A stretch of DNA of 64,000 nt from Vesta saturnalis (taxonomy: Eukaryota; Arthropoda; Insecta; Coleoptera; Lampyridae). The stretch is taken from assembly GCA_036346205.1 (NCBI GenBank), contig JARFJB010001594.1, positions 3,519,501 to 3,583,500 on the forward strand. Reading direction: 5' to 3'. Of this stretch, positions 22,452 to 34,264 are shown piece after piece (positions within the stretch are counted from its first letter, which is position 1; each line of letters opens with the position of its first letter). The notes under the pieces were generated by a model. That model had not been told where the DNA came from and searched no databases. It saw nothing but the letters and a program-made list of their open reading frames with translations. The position numbers and the translations under genes are program-made.

Positions 22452-22605
22452 TTAAAATTATTCTTAAAATAGCGGTCACGTTGCCTTTTATTCCTGCTTT
22501 TTATAAACGTATTTAATTATTAGGAAATGCAGTATCTCCTCTATCTTGTTTTGCTAAAGTGAAGGACAAACACGGAAAATAGGGGGATGCTGTTATTTAG
22601 TTGGC
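22452..22605. repeat. Satellite monomer, resumed
   Basis: TTCTTAAAATAGCGGTCAC, a TTCCTGCTTTTT motif and GGATGCTGTTATTTA follow the satellite consensus in order. The stretch ends where mariner sequence begins. Confidence 0.85.
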
Positions 22606-22724
22606 AACCCTAACGTGACGGTATCATGTTGCATACTTTAGCCATCTTTTAGAAGCCTACTGTCAAAATTTCGTGAAAATCCGTCAGCTCCTTTATGTTT
22701 GACACGTTTTGTATTTAATTAAAA

Positions 22725-23222
22725 ATGGATAAAAAGGAATTTCGTGTTGAATAAAACTCTTTTTTTTTTACGCGGAAAAAAACGTAAACGGAGAGAAATT
22801 ACGCAAATATTACGGCGAATCTGCTCCACCCATTGAGGTAGGAAGGGAGGGGAGACGATATGCGATCTCGAAAAGCGTCCAAGGGTCGGCCATATTTTTA
22901 GCAGATTTACGTCGTTTATGTTGTGTGAAGTGTATAAGTGACATTATTTGAATTTTATAAATTATAGTGATGGCTTGTTGTGCTCTGCGTAGGATGTTAC
23001 AGGGCCGTACGCCATGATTTAAAAAACACTCTGTTTTCATTTATCATTGTTACTTAATTTTAATTTGACCTGACCCTGGTATCCGCCATGTTGATAGCAG
23101 ATTTAGTCCCACCTACCACGGACGTTTTTGTATCGGATAAAGTGGTATTATGTCGTCTCCCCTCCCTTCCTACCTCAATGGCTTCGCCCCATAGAATGGT
23201 TTACAAGTGGTTTGCTGCTTTT
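22725..23222 (+). pseudogene. Mariner transposase, N-terminal piece (split by a MITE)
   Basis: From the ATG the frame begins MDKKEFRV, has an early frameshift in a T9 run, and gives VNGEKLRKYYGESAP, part of the first helix-turn-helix. A 352-bp MITE intervenes, after which HRMVYKWFAAF continues the same helix at 23191-23222. A piggyBac-like end starts immediately after. The missing stretch to the next piece is about 100 codons. Confidence 0.85.
22830..23181. mobile_element. MITE, 352 bp
   Basis: Perfect 30-bp inverted ends start CCATTGAGGTAGGAAGGGAG. The 9 bp outside each end (22821-22829 and 23182-23190) agree at six of nine positions, compatible with an eroded 8-9 bp target duplication as made by hAT or Mutator-type elements. 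No coding sequence inside. Confidence 0.85.
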
Positions 23223-23771
23223 AGCCCTCCTATTGTGTTCGGGTCAATATGACCCAATCGCGCTCTTCTAATGTGCATAATTCGTTAATTTATTTAAATA
23301 TTTCGTTGCCACATTCACTGTGTTTGGGTCTATATGACCCGGTGATTTGTGTGGTTCAAATTAGGAGAACGAGAAGCAGATTATTATCATAGACGAATGT
23401 ATTTCATCAGTTTTGTTTTATTTTCATAAATATAAATAACTTACATTATATTGTCACATTATTGCGCAATATTGCGCATATTGCATGCGTTATTTGCGTA
23501 CCGGTAAACAAGTTTATTCCCGTTGAGACTTGCCTGTGGGTCGGCGTATAAATGTAGCCAGTGAGCCTCCGTGTATTATTAGTTTCGCAGTAAATATTAA
23601 CCTTTATGCTATACTCTAATAAGAAATACCTAACAATTGAAATTTCTTATTGAAAATATGTAGTGAGAGAGTGCTTACGGATAGTGAACTTGAGAAACTT
23701 TTGTGTGTTCCTGATAGTGATTCTAATTGCTTCTGAAGAAGAAGACCATTTGTCCGAAACCAAGATATATA
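23223..23771 (+). mobile_element. First piggyBac-like element: 5' end and start of transposase
   Basis: CCCTCCTATTGTGTTCGGG directly after a TTAG (TTAA-like) forms the terminus, and a related motif TGTTTGGGTCTATATGACCC recurs about 90 bp inside. A TATA-like GTATAAATG near 23550 precedes a coding start with RVLTDSELEKLLCVPDSD and an acidic run. The element continues at 25118 after a Tc1 insertion and is lost from about 25290. No second end was found. Confidence 0.7.
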
Positions 23772-25117
23772 CTGACTTCCATAAAGCTAGAATTTGTTGA
23801 ACGATTTTATTGAAATCTTCGTCAACGATGTCTTAGAACAAACAAACAATTAAAATTTGAATAAAATCTAGCTAGTGGTTTTTTTTTCCTTTGCACTTAG
23901 TAACAATAAATTTGAAGAAATAAACCAATCAGTGTCTAATTAACTGTCAATTTTGCAAATTGTTTGTTCACAATTTCGTTCTGAACTTAGGAACAATGCC
24001 AAGAGTACGTCAACATCAACATTTTACCCAATTGACTGATTTTGAACGTGGCCGCATTATTGGCATGAGAGAGGCTGGACTTTCGCTAAGAGAAATTGCT
24101 CGTCGTGTAAACCGAAATATTACAACGGTATTGAGATGTTTGTCCAAATGGTTCAAGGAAGGGTGCAACAACGTCGCCCTGAATCTGGACGTCGCCGCAG
24201 GACTACAGATCGCGAAGAACGTCGCTTAAGACTTTTGGCCACAAGAGATAGATTTTCAACAAATCGTTCGATTGCAAATGATTGGATGAGAGGTGGAGGA
24301 CGCAGTATGTCAACGTCATACGTTTATCGCTGGATAAGGTCTTATGGGCTGCGTTTATATCGTCCATTTTTATGTCTTCATCTTACACCACTTCACCGTC
24401 TACGCAGGTTAGAATGGAGCAACGCAAGAGCGAATTGGGCGCAAGAATGATCGTAGGAGGGTCAGACGGATGCGTGTATAACGTAAAAATCCAACATTTT
24501 TTGTGGAACGCAACACAGCCCTGACACAAGAAGTGATGATATGGGGTGCAATATGTTACGGTAGCAGATCACCCTTGGTCTTCATTAATGGCAACTTAAA
24601 CACCGCTGGTTATATTGCCAATGTGCTAGAACCCGTTGCGCTTCCATATCTTCAGGGGATGGAAAATCCTATTTTACAACAGGATAATGCTCGTCCTCAT
24701 ACGACAAGGACTACATCACGTTTTTTGGAAGAAGCTAACATTCCCATGGCCTGCTCGTTCGCCTGATTTGACGCCCATTGAACATGTATGGGATGAGGTC
24801 GGTAGGCGACTGGGTAATTTACCACACCCTCCAGATAACTTACACGATCTCGGGATACGGATTCAAGAAGCGTGGGTTGATATACCACAGGCAGCTATAG
24901 ATCACTTTATTAGTATTGATAGCATGCTATGCCGTCTAACATGAGTGCATTACAAATCGCGGCGGAGCAACTCATTATTGAAAAAAACATTTTTAGTTTT
25001 TATTCTTTTGTTTTCAAATTTTACTCGTTTGTTTGTTCTAATGAAAGACATCGTTGACGAAACTTTCAATAAAATCGTTTAATAAATTCTAGGTGTTGCA
25101 ATTTTTATGAAAGTCAG
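23772..25117. mobile_element. Tc1-family transposon, copy 1 (1.35 kb)
   Basis: Ends start CTGACTTYCATAAA and lie next to TATA on both sides. The left tip has lost about 13 bp present in the second copy (56146-57544). The element splits the acidic N-terminal region of the first piggyBac transposase. Confidence 0.9.
23996..24981 (+). pseudogene. Tc1 (DD34E) transposase, copy 1
   Basis: MPRVRQHQHFTQLTDFERG starts a paired-like DNA-binding domain, followed by GLSLREIARRVNR. Frameshifts near 24160 and 24450 break the frame. A deletion of about 57 bp at 24448 removes the first catalytic block (FSDESRF in copy 2). QQDNARPHTTR with the second aspartate and PDLTPIEHVWDEV with the final glutamate remain. 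Comparison with copy 2 makes the deletion plain. Confidence 0.9.
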
Positions 25118-25290
25118 TATAATAGCGAATCGGAGGATGAAGTGGAAGTTACGATTTCAGATGAAACTGATGCGAATAATCACATAACTTCAAAAGATGG
25201 CAACATAGTATGGAATGAAAAGACACATCAATCGGGAAGGTCATCAGCAGCAAATATTATTTCGTTGATTCCTGGGCTAACAAGGTATGC
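25118..25290 (+). pseudogene. First piggyBac-like transposase, continuation
   Basis: SEDEVEVTISDETDANN is an acidic stretch, followed by DGNIVWNEK and NIISLIPGLTRYA, which match the region just before the piggyBac DDE domain. The frame ends where minus-strand Harbinger sequence begins; the catalytic domain is absent from the window. Confidence 0.7.
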
Positions 25291-26690
25291 TACGTCGCTA
25301 CCAGTGTGCACCATGATAAATTCATAATTGGCATTTGCAATTGTAAATAAAATGACACTAAACCTTCCTTTATAGTTGTAATAACATGACCCACTGTTTG
25401 GTGGCTTTACTACATTTATGTGCTTCTCGTCTATTGCACCGCAACATCTACGAAACTGCCATTTCTCTCTCAAATCGTTTGCTATTATCTGTCATTCTTG
25501 TTCACTTTTTGGAAACTGAAACAAAATAAAAGAGCATAACAATTTATCATAAAGTCAAGCTTTCAATGACCCTTAAAAAATTATTATTTTTATGAGGATA
25601 GCAACCATGCCGACCCCTCTGAATCGATCTTTTCACCTGCTTTACCACGAGATGAAAATGAATCACGCCCAGAGTCACAAGCTTCTATATCTGATAACAC
25701 GTCTTTACTTTCCGGCATCTACGTCATCACACCCATCTACATCTACTCCTAGGATACCGCGAAAAAAAAGCGATCGTTGGAAGCGAGTAAAAAGCAGCTA
25801 ATAGCGTTAGCAAATGAAACTTTACAGGGATGGACCACCAATGAAAAGAAAGCAACAACGATGATCCTTGCATTATAACTGGAAAGAAAATTGCTGCTGA
25901 TTTAAAGCAAATGTCTGATATGCAAAGAATGCTAACAGATAAAATTATAAATGATGTGTGTTTTTTATGGAAAAGCGGAACTTTTACAAATGGGACTTTC
26001 GTTCACGTTGCAACAGTCACCAATTTTCCAATCAAATCCTTATGCATCCTGCATCCACAGCAGGTCCTGATGTAAGAAATCGACAGATTCAAGCATACAA
26101 CAGTCAGCCCTCTACGTTTCATACAACTGGCACTACACCTCCGCAACCCTAGCCTTGTTTTTCATTCAATGTATTCCTAGAAAGTCAATCATCTCTGCAA
26201 CCTAACACAAATGTTCCTGAGAGTACTAACCAGCTACATAACAATAAGCAGTCTTCACTTTTAACCTATCTGCAACCCTTTTTAAATTTAAACCATTAGA
26301 ATAAATATAACTTCGCTGTTTTTTAATACATGTGAATATTGTTTTATTTTGTAATTCTCTAATAAAGTTAATACTTACCTTTATATATTTATTTTTTAAT
26401 TTCCTGTAAATAGCCCAACAAGTTTCAGGAATAATTCCGCTAAGAGCTTGCGGTGAAATAATTGCTGAAAACTTAAGGTCTGCGTAACTACGACCTGTGC
26501 CAAATATCTTAAAGTTACTGCAAGTCTTTCTTCGACACTGATTGCTTTTCTTAACTTGGTATCTTGTGTTTCTATATCTGGTCGAATAACGTCAAGCAAG
26601 GAATCAAATGTATCTGTATTCATTCGCAAATATAATTGAAGAAGTCATCATGGGCAGAAACTTGTAATTCCTTTATTAAAGACATGTGAA
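25290..26690 (-). pseudogene. Harbinger transposase (DDE_Tnp_4 type), truncated
   Basis: The minus strand first gives LRMNTDTFDSLLDVIRPDI, KAISVEERLAVTLRYLA and, after a frame change, SAIISPQALS (26690-26380). The catalytic part is at 25500-25290: FRRCCGAIDEKHINV holds the first aspartate, followed by PPNSGSCYYNYKGRFSVILF and ANYEFIMV. About 880 bp between them is occupied by the accessory gene on the other strand, so an intron or inversion must be assumed. The C-terminal third with the last acidic residue is missing. Confidence 0.75.
25570..26290 (+). pseudogene. Harbinger accessory (MADF/Myb-like) protein, C-terminal part
   Basis: Plus-strand pieces give KKKRSLEASKKQLIALANE, KIAADLRQMSDMQRMLTDKI and a glutamine/proline-rich tail, the layout of the Myb/MADF-like protein that partners Harbinger transposases. 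Two or more frameshifts are present and the DNA-binding head is missing. Assignment rests on context plus the C-terminal oligomerisation-type helix. Confidence 0.5.
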
Positions 26691-26949
26691 AATGTATCCT
26701 TTTCCATTAGCCACTTTTTGCACCAAATGTTTCTCCTTTTCTTCTTCTTGATTAAACAAACACTAATAATAATAATAATACTCATTGTACAATTTTTTTT
26801 ACGCGAAGGAGCCATCGTGTTGCTCTAAAGAGTTTGTACGTCACAATGTTCATGATACATACCGCATAATATGTATGGATGCAATGACTTGAGACATACC
26901 TCCCGATACGGTATCATGAGACTGTTTCTTAAGATATGTATCTAAGTCT

Positions 26950-27169
26950 GTAGCAGGCTTTACACACCTGAGACGAAAATGCATTCGAAACAATGGACTT
27001 CTGCGGATGACGTGCCCCTAAAAAGGCAAAAAACGTTTTTTCGGCCAACAAAGTTATGGCAACGGTCTTTTGGGAATTTCAAGGGGTAATCCTTATTGAT
27101 TACCTACAGAAGGGTAGAACTATAACTGGCTAGTATTATTCAAACTTATTAACACGCTTTGATGCGGAA
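26950..27169 (+). pseudogene. Mariner transposase, central piece
   Basis: YTPETKMHSKQWTSADD follows just after where the first catalytic aspartate should lie, and after a frameshift near 27040 VFWEFQGVILIDYLQKG continues to FDAE at the TTAA. The piece joins in frame to LRKKRPHLNKRK at 39249 when the piggyBac and one TTAA are removed. One stop codon replaces a residue near 27135. Confidence 0.88.
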
Positions 27170-27536
27170 TTAACACTTCAGTGGACGGGTGCTATAAAAG
27201 TTACACCAGTGAACGGGTGGGGCCTGTCAGGGCCACTTTTTAAGATTGTAATAATAATTATAAACAGATATATCTGTATCTTGTATTCTGTGATGAAGTT
27301 TGTTTATTTTAGTGTTATCATAGTTGAACATACGGGAAAAAACTTGATGTAAATATATATAAATCTAGATGCCTTTTTGGACACTTTTTATTTAAAAAAA
27401 TATAAATGCAGTACTTGACATAAAAAACCTATTATAGATGATGTAATGTATTGTATAAACAATAATATGACATAAAAACATTAATAAAATGAATACAAAA
27501 AATTCTACACACAAACTACCCCACTATAAACTTGAG

Positions 27537-30233
27537 TCATTTTTTTTCAATACATTCACTACAGCATGCAACAATGTGTTCCATGCAAAGCCAACACTTG
27601 CAAAATTTGCAAAAATACCTTGTCTTCCTCTTTTTACAATATTTACAGTGTCCTCTTTTATTAGGGGGAGGGTCAGGTACATCCTCAGGTGTTGAAAAAC
27701 CAGAAAGACGACTCGCCACTTGACGAACACATCTACGAAGGTGCTTGCTGGTTGCTCGTTCAGTCAAGCTTTCCTTCACAAGTTCTATGCTTAAATTTTT
27801 CAAGAAGAGTCGACAACTTTTGGTCAATTCGCCATTGGGGTTGTTTGCTTTGTAGATAATGAAAGCGTTTATAGCAGCCACATTCAATAGACCATAAAAT
27901 ACTACCATTGGCCAACGTCGAGTGTTTCTTGTCACATTGTAGGATGTTGTCATTCTATCTACAACGTCGACACCTCCTTTCGTCAAATTATAGAAAGTTA
28001 CCATTTCTGGCTTGGAAAGATCACCAGTAGTCTCATCAATTTTACTGTCGTTATGTATGGAAGAAACAAGTAACACATTTTTTAACCTTTTGGGTACATA
28101 AGAAACGGCAGTCATGCCGACACTAAAACCAAATATAGAATAATGAACTGGTCTGTTTTTTATATTTGTTAGCTCAATGGGAAGTTCTCGTCTATTGGAC
28201 CGAATAGTTGCAACAACTGTGAGGCGGTGTTCCCGCAATAGTCTGCTTATGATGGGATATCTGGTAAACCAGCGGTCCATGGTGATGTTGCGACCAGAAC
28301 CACATAAATGAATACACATTCTTTCTATGATTGCAGCCGTCGAATTGTCAATTTTGAAAGGACCGTCAGGTTGAGTTCCTGCATATATCTCTATATGAGA
28401 AGTATAGAAAGTTCGGATCTAGGAAAGTTTACCGAAAGACAATTAACCGAAAGGTGAATTTACCGAAACAATAATTGGTCGAATTACAATTGACCGAAAA
28501 ACACTTTTACCTAAACACAGTTTACCGAAAGAAATATTAACCGAAAATGTATCATAATGCTATGAGGTACGTGCAGGTTATGTATCTAATGACATACTAT
28601 TATATAAACGAACTTTTCCTTCACACTTTACCAAGGCTTAGGACTTGCAGCTCAAATTGCTGGCGTGTTTAAAAAGTCGGAAATTAATTCCTTTGTCATT
28701 TTTTTTTATTTACTTGTGTTTTATACAACAATAAATATTGTTATTAAAACTACTGTTAGTTGTGATGTCATTAATGTAGCGATTGTATCAGCATACTATT
28801 AATAAGCTACCTTCATTTATTACTCACACACAATAATTATGTTTTCCTTGCAAGAATAAACATTGATATTTTTAAATATTAACTCTATCTGCAGAATATC
28901 CGAAATCATTAAGATATTAGAGGTATGTAATATAAAATTTGTAAGAGAGCATTCAACCACCACAAAAAAGTAAACTGTGATCTAAATATTAGAATGAAAA
29001 ACTGTACGACGCTGATAAGCTGATGTTTTTAAAGGGAATCGCTTCTAATTTAAATTAATAATAAGAAGGGTTTTTTAAGTACGCACGTATTATTTCAACG
29101 CAATGAAAAGTATTATTAAAGCTCCTTTTTTGCATATTATGTCATTTTATTTAAAGCAGCGTCGGAATTTTTTCGGCGGGAAATGACCGTGAACCATAAT
29201 TTTCGGTTAGCTTCTCTTTCGGTAAACTGTATTTCGGCAAAAATGTTTTTTGGTAAATTGTAATTCGGCCAATTGTCCTTTCGGCAAATTGACCTTTCGG
29301 TTAATTGTCTTTCGGTAAACTGTTTTCGGTCAACTGTTTTCGGTCAACTGTTTTCGGTAAACTTTCCGGGGCCGAGAAAGTTCTTGCATCCACTAGCGAA
29401 AAAACTTTTAAGCCGTATTTATTAGGCTTGTTTGGTATGTAAACTTTAAAGCTGCATCTCCCGCGAAATGCTAGTAGCATTTCATCAAGGGTGACATATT
29501 CCCTCACAGAATAGTTTTCCTTACATCTTTGATTGAAACTGGCTACCATTTCTCTTACAGCTGCAAGTTTATCTTGTGATTTCCTTCCATCTCTAGTGTT
29601 TATGTCATCAAACCGCAAGAATCTAAGTAAAAATCTGAATCTCCTTAAAGACATTGATGCAGAAAACATTTCAGCTCCTAGCCCATCGTCGCTATAAAAT
29701 TCTTGAATATTTTTCCTTCCTCCGTGCTGTGAACCAGCCAAGTATAGTAGGCCAAATATGGTTCTTATCTCTTTAGTGTTTGTCTCCTTCACGTCGGTTG
29801 ATCATCATACTTGTATGAATTTTTTTGGATATATACGTTGGTGTTTGAAACAGTGAGATCTATGATTTCAGCAAAGAAATGTTGCCAACATTTTAGTGGC
29901 GACATTGCATGTTGAGCTCTCCTAATACTCCTGGAATATGAGAAACAATATTTCTTTGTCTTCTTCTTACCTTCAGTGATTGAGCTTCCTTGCTCCATTT
30001 TGTACCATATTTGCCATAGTAGTACCGTGATCTATCGGATGTAGATGCTGTACTCTCAGGTTCATCATCTTCACTCGAAGGCTCATTTTGCTCTGTATCA
30101 GTTTCGTGTTCACTTTTTTCATCCGCCGAACAGTGGTCATCACTTTCGTGATTAGAAGATTCAGATGATGTGATGTCTTCACCTCTTCATAAGGAACTCT
30201 AAGCCCAGCTATTTCACTTTCATATGAATCCAT
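27537..30233 (-). pseudogene. piggyBac transposase, split by a MITE
   Basis: The N-terminus (MDSYESEIAG, 30233) leads into an acidic Ser/Glu region and SRYYYGKYGTKWSKEA; at least two frameshifts occur before KCWQHFFAEIIDL. From 29792 the catalytic domain reads TIFGLLYLAGSQHG, then KVFSLVDARTF with the first aspartate. A MITE interrupts here and the frame resumes with YTSHIEIYAGTQPDGPFK. NITMDRWFTRYPI holds the second aspartate and KGGVDVVDRMTTSYN the last ones. A C-terminal cysteine-rich zinc-binding segment (CKYCKKRKTRYFCKFC) ends the protein. The catalytic half is well kept; the N-terminal half is not translatable. Confidence 0.92.
28415..29374. mobile_element. Mutator-like MITE with minisatellite-type ends, 960 bp
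   Basis: The ends consist of repeated TTTACCGAAA / TTTCGGTAAA motifs, about 130 bp on the left and 180 bp on the right in inverted orientation. AGAAAGTTC is duplicated exactly at 28406-28414 and 29375-29383, a 9-bp target duplication as made by Mutator-like elements. Removing the element and one duplicate restores the piggyBac reading frame. No protein is encoded. Confidence 0.9.
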
Positions 30234-30877
30234 TGATGCATCTGTATAGAATAGTTATAAGTATAAAATATAAAAATAAAAAATAAACTGCGTTATTAAG
30301 TGTAACATATGTATTTATGTACTCTTTCCACAGAAAAAAAATGTACCGAGTATATACTATTTATTTGACATCATAACAAAAATTCACAAGAATGCATTTA
30401 TCTATAACAAAAAAAAACTTTACAACAGTTTAGTTAAGGGGCTTCACTACTTCCTAGAGACACTTATTTTACAACAGATGGAAACAAAGTAGTAAAATTT
30501 CAGTTTACTTTAAGCTCCTCCTTTTATTTCATGTAAACAAGTTCTTTACGAAATGTGGTTTATTTTAACGCCTGATAATATAATATTATTGGTAATCGTT
30601 CGGACCGAATGATATATTTATGTTTGCTTCAAAAGGTTACATTAATAATTAGTTCAATTATTATCAAATTAAATATAGTTATAATATTTATTGACTAACA
30701 GAATAATTCCACTTACAGGACAATACATAAAATAAAATTATTACAAAGTATGTACGTAAGTATTAATTTCTATTTAACGGAAATCTAATGAGTTGAAATT
30801 ACACTATTAACTATAGAAAAAAAATATAATATACATAAAAAAGTATGAAAAAGTGTACTATCGAGCAGCAATTGAAT

Positions 30878-33650
30878 TTATATTGTATTTAATACCCATT
30901 TGGGATCTCGTATTCGCATATTTCTACAGATTCTTGAGTCAATTATTTCCGGTAGAATGCAATCCATATAAAATCTGTTTAATTTTGGTAGCATGGTCTT
31001 ATTCCATAACTCTTCATCCCTGTAAATTCTTTCAATAGAAAAGTCTGTTTCGCAATATATGATAAAGGCGCAGAAATTTCTCCTGCTTATATTTAGTTGA
31101 CCCTGAACTTGGCAAAAATAGTTGTGGTTTCTTTTTAATCTGAAACAAACATTGTATTGCCGCCGCATAGAAATAAATATTCTTACCTAGTTTTTCCATC
31201 AACTATTTCATAACATAGTTTATTCGTCAGTGATCTATTTTCTTCCAAATATGGGTCCAACAATTTTTCCCCTTCATACTGTGCAAACACTTAATTTCTA
31301 CAATGCCATCGTCACCAATTAACCCATCGGGACTTGCTCCTAAAAAGTAATGTTCTGTGTCTAGAAACAATCCGCACTCTAATATGTCTGTTCCCATCTT
31401 TGAAATAGATAACTCCTTAGCTAAACGCTCATTTGTTCGACCGTATAAAATAGATGACGTATTTACGTCCCTTCCATATAGTAAATTTCGAATAAAATTA
31501 TGACACGACGTTGAATCGCGTCTCTTGATAACTGTACCAAAATTAGATTCAGTAAGGTACTCTTTCCTGATGGACCTCCGATTTTCATTTTCATGTTGGC
31601 CACGTGTTATTTTCTGTATTTCATTAACCTTATCTATTGTATTTACCCTTTCTCTTAAGGTTTTTAAAAAATGATTCTTTCACTGAATAGGTCTTCATCC
31701 ATATTGGGTTGAGATGCATCTGGACCATAATTGCAGTCTGCTTCCAACTGTTGCGCACGAAATTTTCGGCGAATGACTCCTTTTCTTCTCTCCAAGGCAC
31801 ATTGTCTCTTATTCAATATCCTTTCTCTCATTTGGCCATTTCTTTGATTTTTCAAGTGGCGAATATGCCATGTAGGACCCCCCATATACAATAATGCGGC
31901 AGCATGAACTCTTGCTGTATATGATAAGCGCTTAGTATAATTAATGCGTTTACCTCCCACACATTTGGAAACCAGCGACATAAATCTAAAACAACATATT
32001 TTTATGTTATTCAGGCTTCTGCGTATACATATGTTTACGTACCTTTCAGCCGCGTTTGTAGTTTTATTGAGTACCAACATGTCACTTTTTTGTGCCATTG
32101 GTTCCAAGAATTTTTTAATTTCACGTAATACTCCACTTGATTGAGCTATACTTAATATGTTTTAATGTTCCACCTTTTTCTTACAAAAAGATGTACTGCA
32201 ATAAAAATAAATATTAAACTACACATACTGCGGTAGCAACTTGTAGATATATTCTAACCTGCATTTTGTGTGACACCCAAAAACATGGAACGGTGCATTT
32301 AATAAGTTTTCACGCAAATGTAAAGAGCCCTGCTCATTATTTTTTATCGCAGTCCGAACACCTTTAACCAATCGCTCAATCCTTGTGAAACCATCAAATT
32401 TTTCTAGTAAGATTTTACGTCCTTCTAATGAGAAGCTGGTGTTTTTTGATAGCCTGTGCAACTTTTCGCTCAAGCAACGTGTCATATGGTTTGCACATTC
32501 TATTTTACTGACATAATGACCATATGAAACCTTCTCTTTTATTTTTGCAAAGACATTTGAGTCACCATCGCCTGGAATAAAATGTTTATATTATTATACA
32601 TATATTATGTACGTATAGTAGATATATCCGTACATACCTATAAAGCATTTATAAATTAATCCATGTTGTTCTTGACTGTTTGAGAATCCTTCCGTAATTA
32701 TAGCACTTTCCATGGCCGTTGAAGGACCAGAGAAATTGAGTACACATTCGTGTTTCTTTGGGGTCTCTTTGCGCATTTTATAGAATTGACATTTCGAGCA
32801 CATCTTATTTTTTACACCGGCATATAATATTTTATTTGTAGCTGCTACAATAATGATATTTACATTGAAATATACATTATTTTATAGTGTAGCTTACAAT
32901 CCCAGAAGATGCATTATAGCCATGACCGTAACTTCGTTTGGACCAACCTCCATCCACAATTACAGTAATATATGGGATTTTCTCACCAATTAGTTCAAAC
33001 CATTGGTTAGAATCTATAGCGAGCTTTTCCTCCTCGCCTGCCAGGCGCATTTCTTCAAACAATTGTGATTCCCAAATCTAACAAAATATTAATTGAACTC
33101 AATTTTGATATAACTAACGATTTTCACCTTCTTCACCGCAGAAGTGTTACGATGGAAAGTTTCGTATCTCATGAATGGTGAATTTAGTACGCCAAATAAT
33201 TCTTCACATTGTGAATGACCAATTCCGTGAACCAAGCTATTATCGTTGTCGCTGTTAGCAATTTGAGGCTCAATATCGTGTTCCCTGTAATAAATAAGGA
33301 ATATATTTAGGAAATTGTAAGAGAATAAAATTTTTTTAACATACGATCTATAAACAATACAAAAGCTCTATTTTTTCTATTGTAATAAAATAAAATTACT
33401 CACTCAACAATGCCATTAACGTCATTCTCAACACTTCTTGTTGTATTAGATCCAACATAGTTTTTGCTATAACAAAACAAAATATGTTTAGGAAAACAAC
33501 TTCTACAATAGACGAAAATCTTAATTTTTTAAAGAATAATAGGATAAAAATCAGTATCTATACTTACGATTGATTACACAAGTTTTTTATTATTCTAGAT
33601 CTGCTTGTTCGCTTACGGCGTCTTGACAAAGACGGTTTTGCTTTAGGCAT
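30878..33650 (-). pseudogene. Spliced Kolobok-type transposase fused to a YqaJ nuclease domain
   Basis: Nine exons with GT-AG introns can be placed: 33568-33650, 33404-33466, 33128-33284, 32898-33077, 32638-32844, 32259-32571, 32043-32195, 31187-31985 and 30878-31139. The first starts MPKAKPSLSRRRKRTSRS, a basic N-terminus. The middle carries ITVIVDGGWSKRSYGHGYN (first catalytic block), MCSKCQFYK, STAMESAIITEGFSNS and DGDSNVFAKIKE, characteristic of this transposase family. The C-terminal half has RGQHENENRRSIRKEY, FLGASPDGLIGDDGIVEIKC (YqaJ catalytic core) and NYFCQVQGQLNIS. Lesions: a one-base mismatch of phase at the exon 4/5 junction, a stop in exon 7, and single-base shifts in homopolymers at about 31668 and 31270. 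These may be decay or base-calling errors. Confidence 0.8.
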
Positions 33651-34264
33651 CTTGAATACTATGAAACTCTAGGAACGAATACACACTACACACTGATGAT
33701 ACAGAATAAACATAAACCCAAAAAGAAGGACCTTAAATAGGTAAATTCAAAGTATACCTACTCTCTTTCTAAATTACTAATGGGTTTACGCATAACAATA
33801 AACCGGTAATGAATGCATTTTAATCCTTTGTACTTAAGAACTTAATCTTACAGTGCAGCGGATGTCATTTAATGAGGAATTTCCGTTAACTATAAGTTTA
33901 ATTAACAAATTTTTTAAATAGCCGTTTGCTATTTTTCTTTGAGTACATCGATTGCATTTTATACAAATGAGTCATTCTTGTACATTTTAAAATTGTCAGG
34001 TCGAGCGTCATTAGGGCTGCTTACTATATATTGCACATTTATCTTGTATAGGTACCTTAAGTCTTATTGGTTATTGCCGGAATTGTTAGGCGGAACCTGT
34101 GAAGGGCGTATTTGTTAATACAATTACTTTCCCATCTTAATTATCCATATATTGTTTATAGTCATTTTATATTATTCATTATAATACCTGTATCCTGTTG
34201 TCCAGAATACTTATAATTTTTTTAAAGGGGCTACAATAGCACGCTTCGAAGTACGTATTTTACA

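Larger units (their letters stand above)
25290..26830. mobile_element. PIF/Harbinger remnant
   Basis: Two convergent genes typical of Harbinger elements are present: a DDE transposase on the minus strand and a DNA-binding accessory protein on the plus strand. The transposase is truncated at 25290. Inverted ends were not identified; GATACAT/ATGTATC motifs at 26850-26945 may belong to the right flank. Confidence 0.7.
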
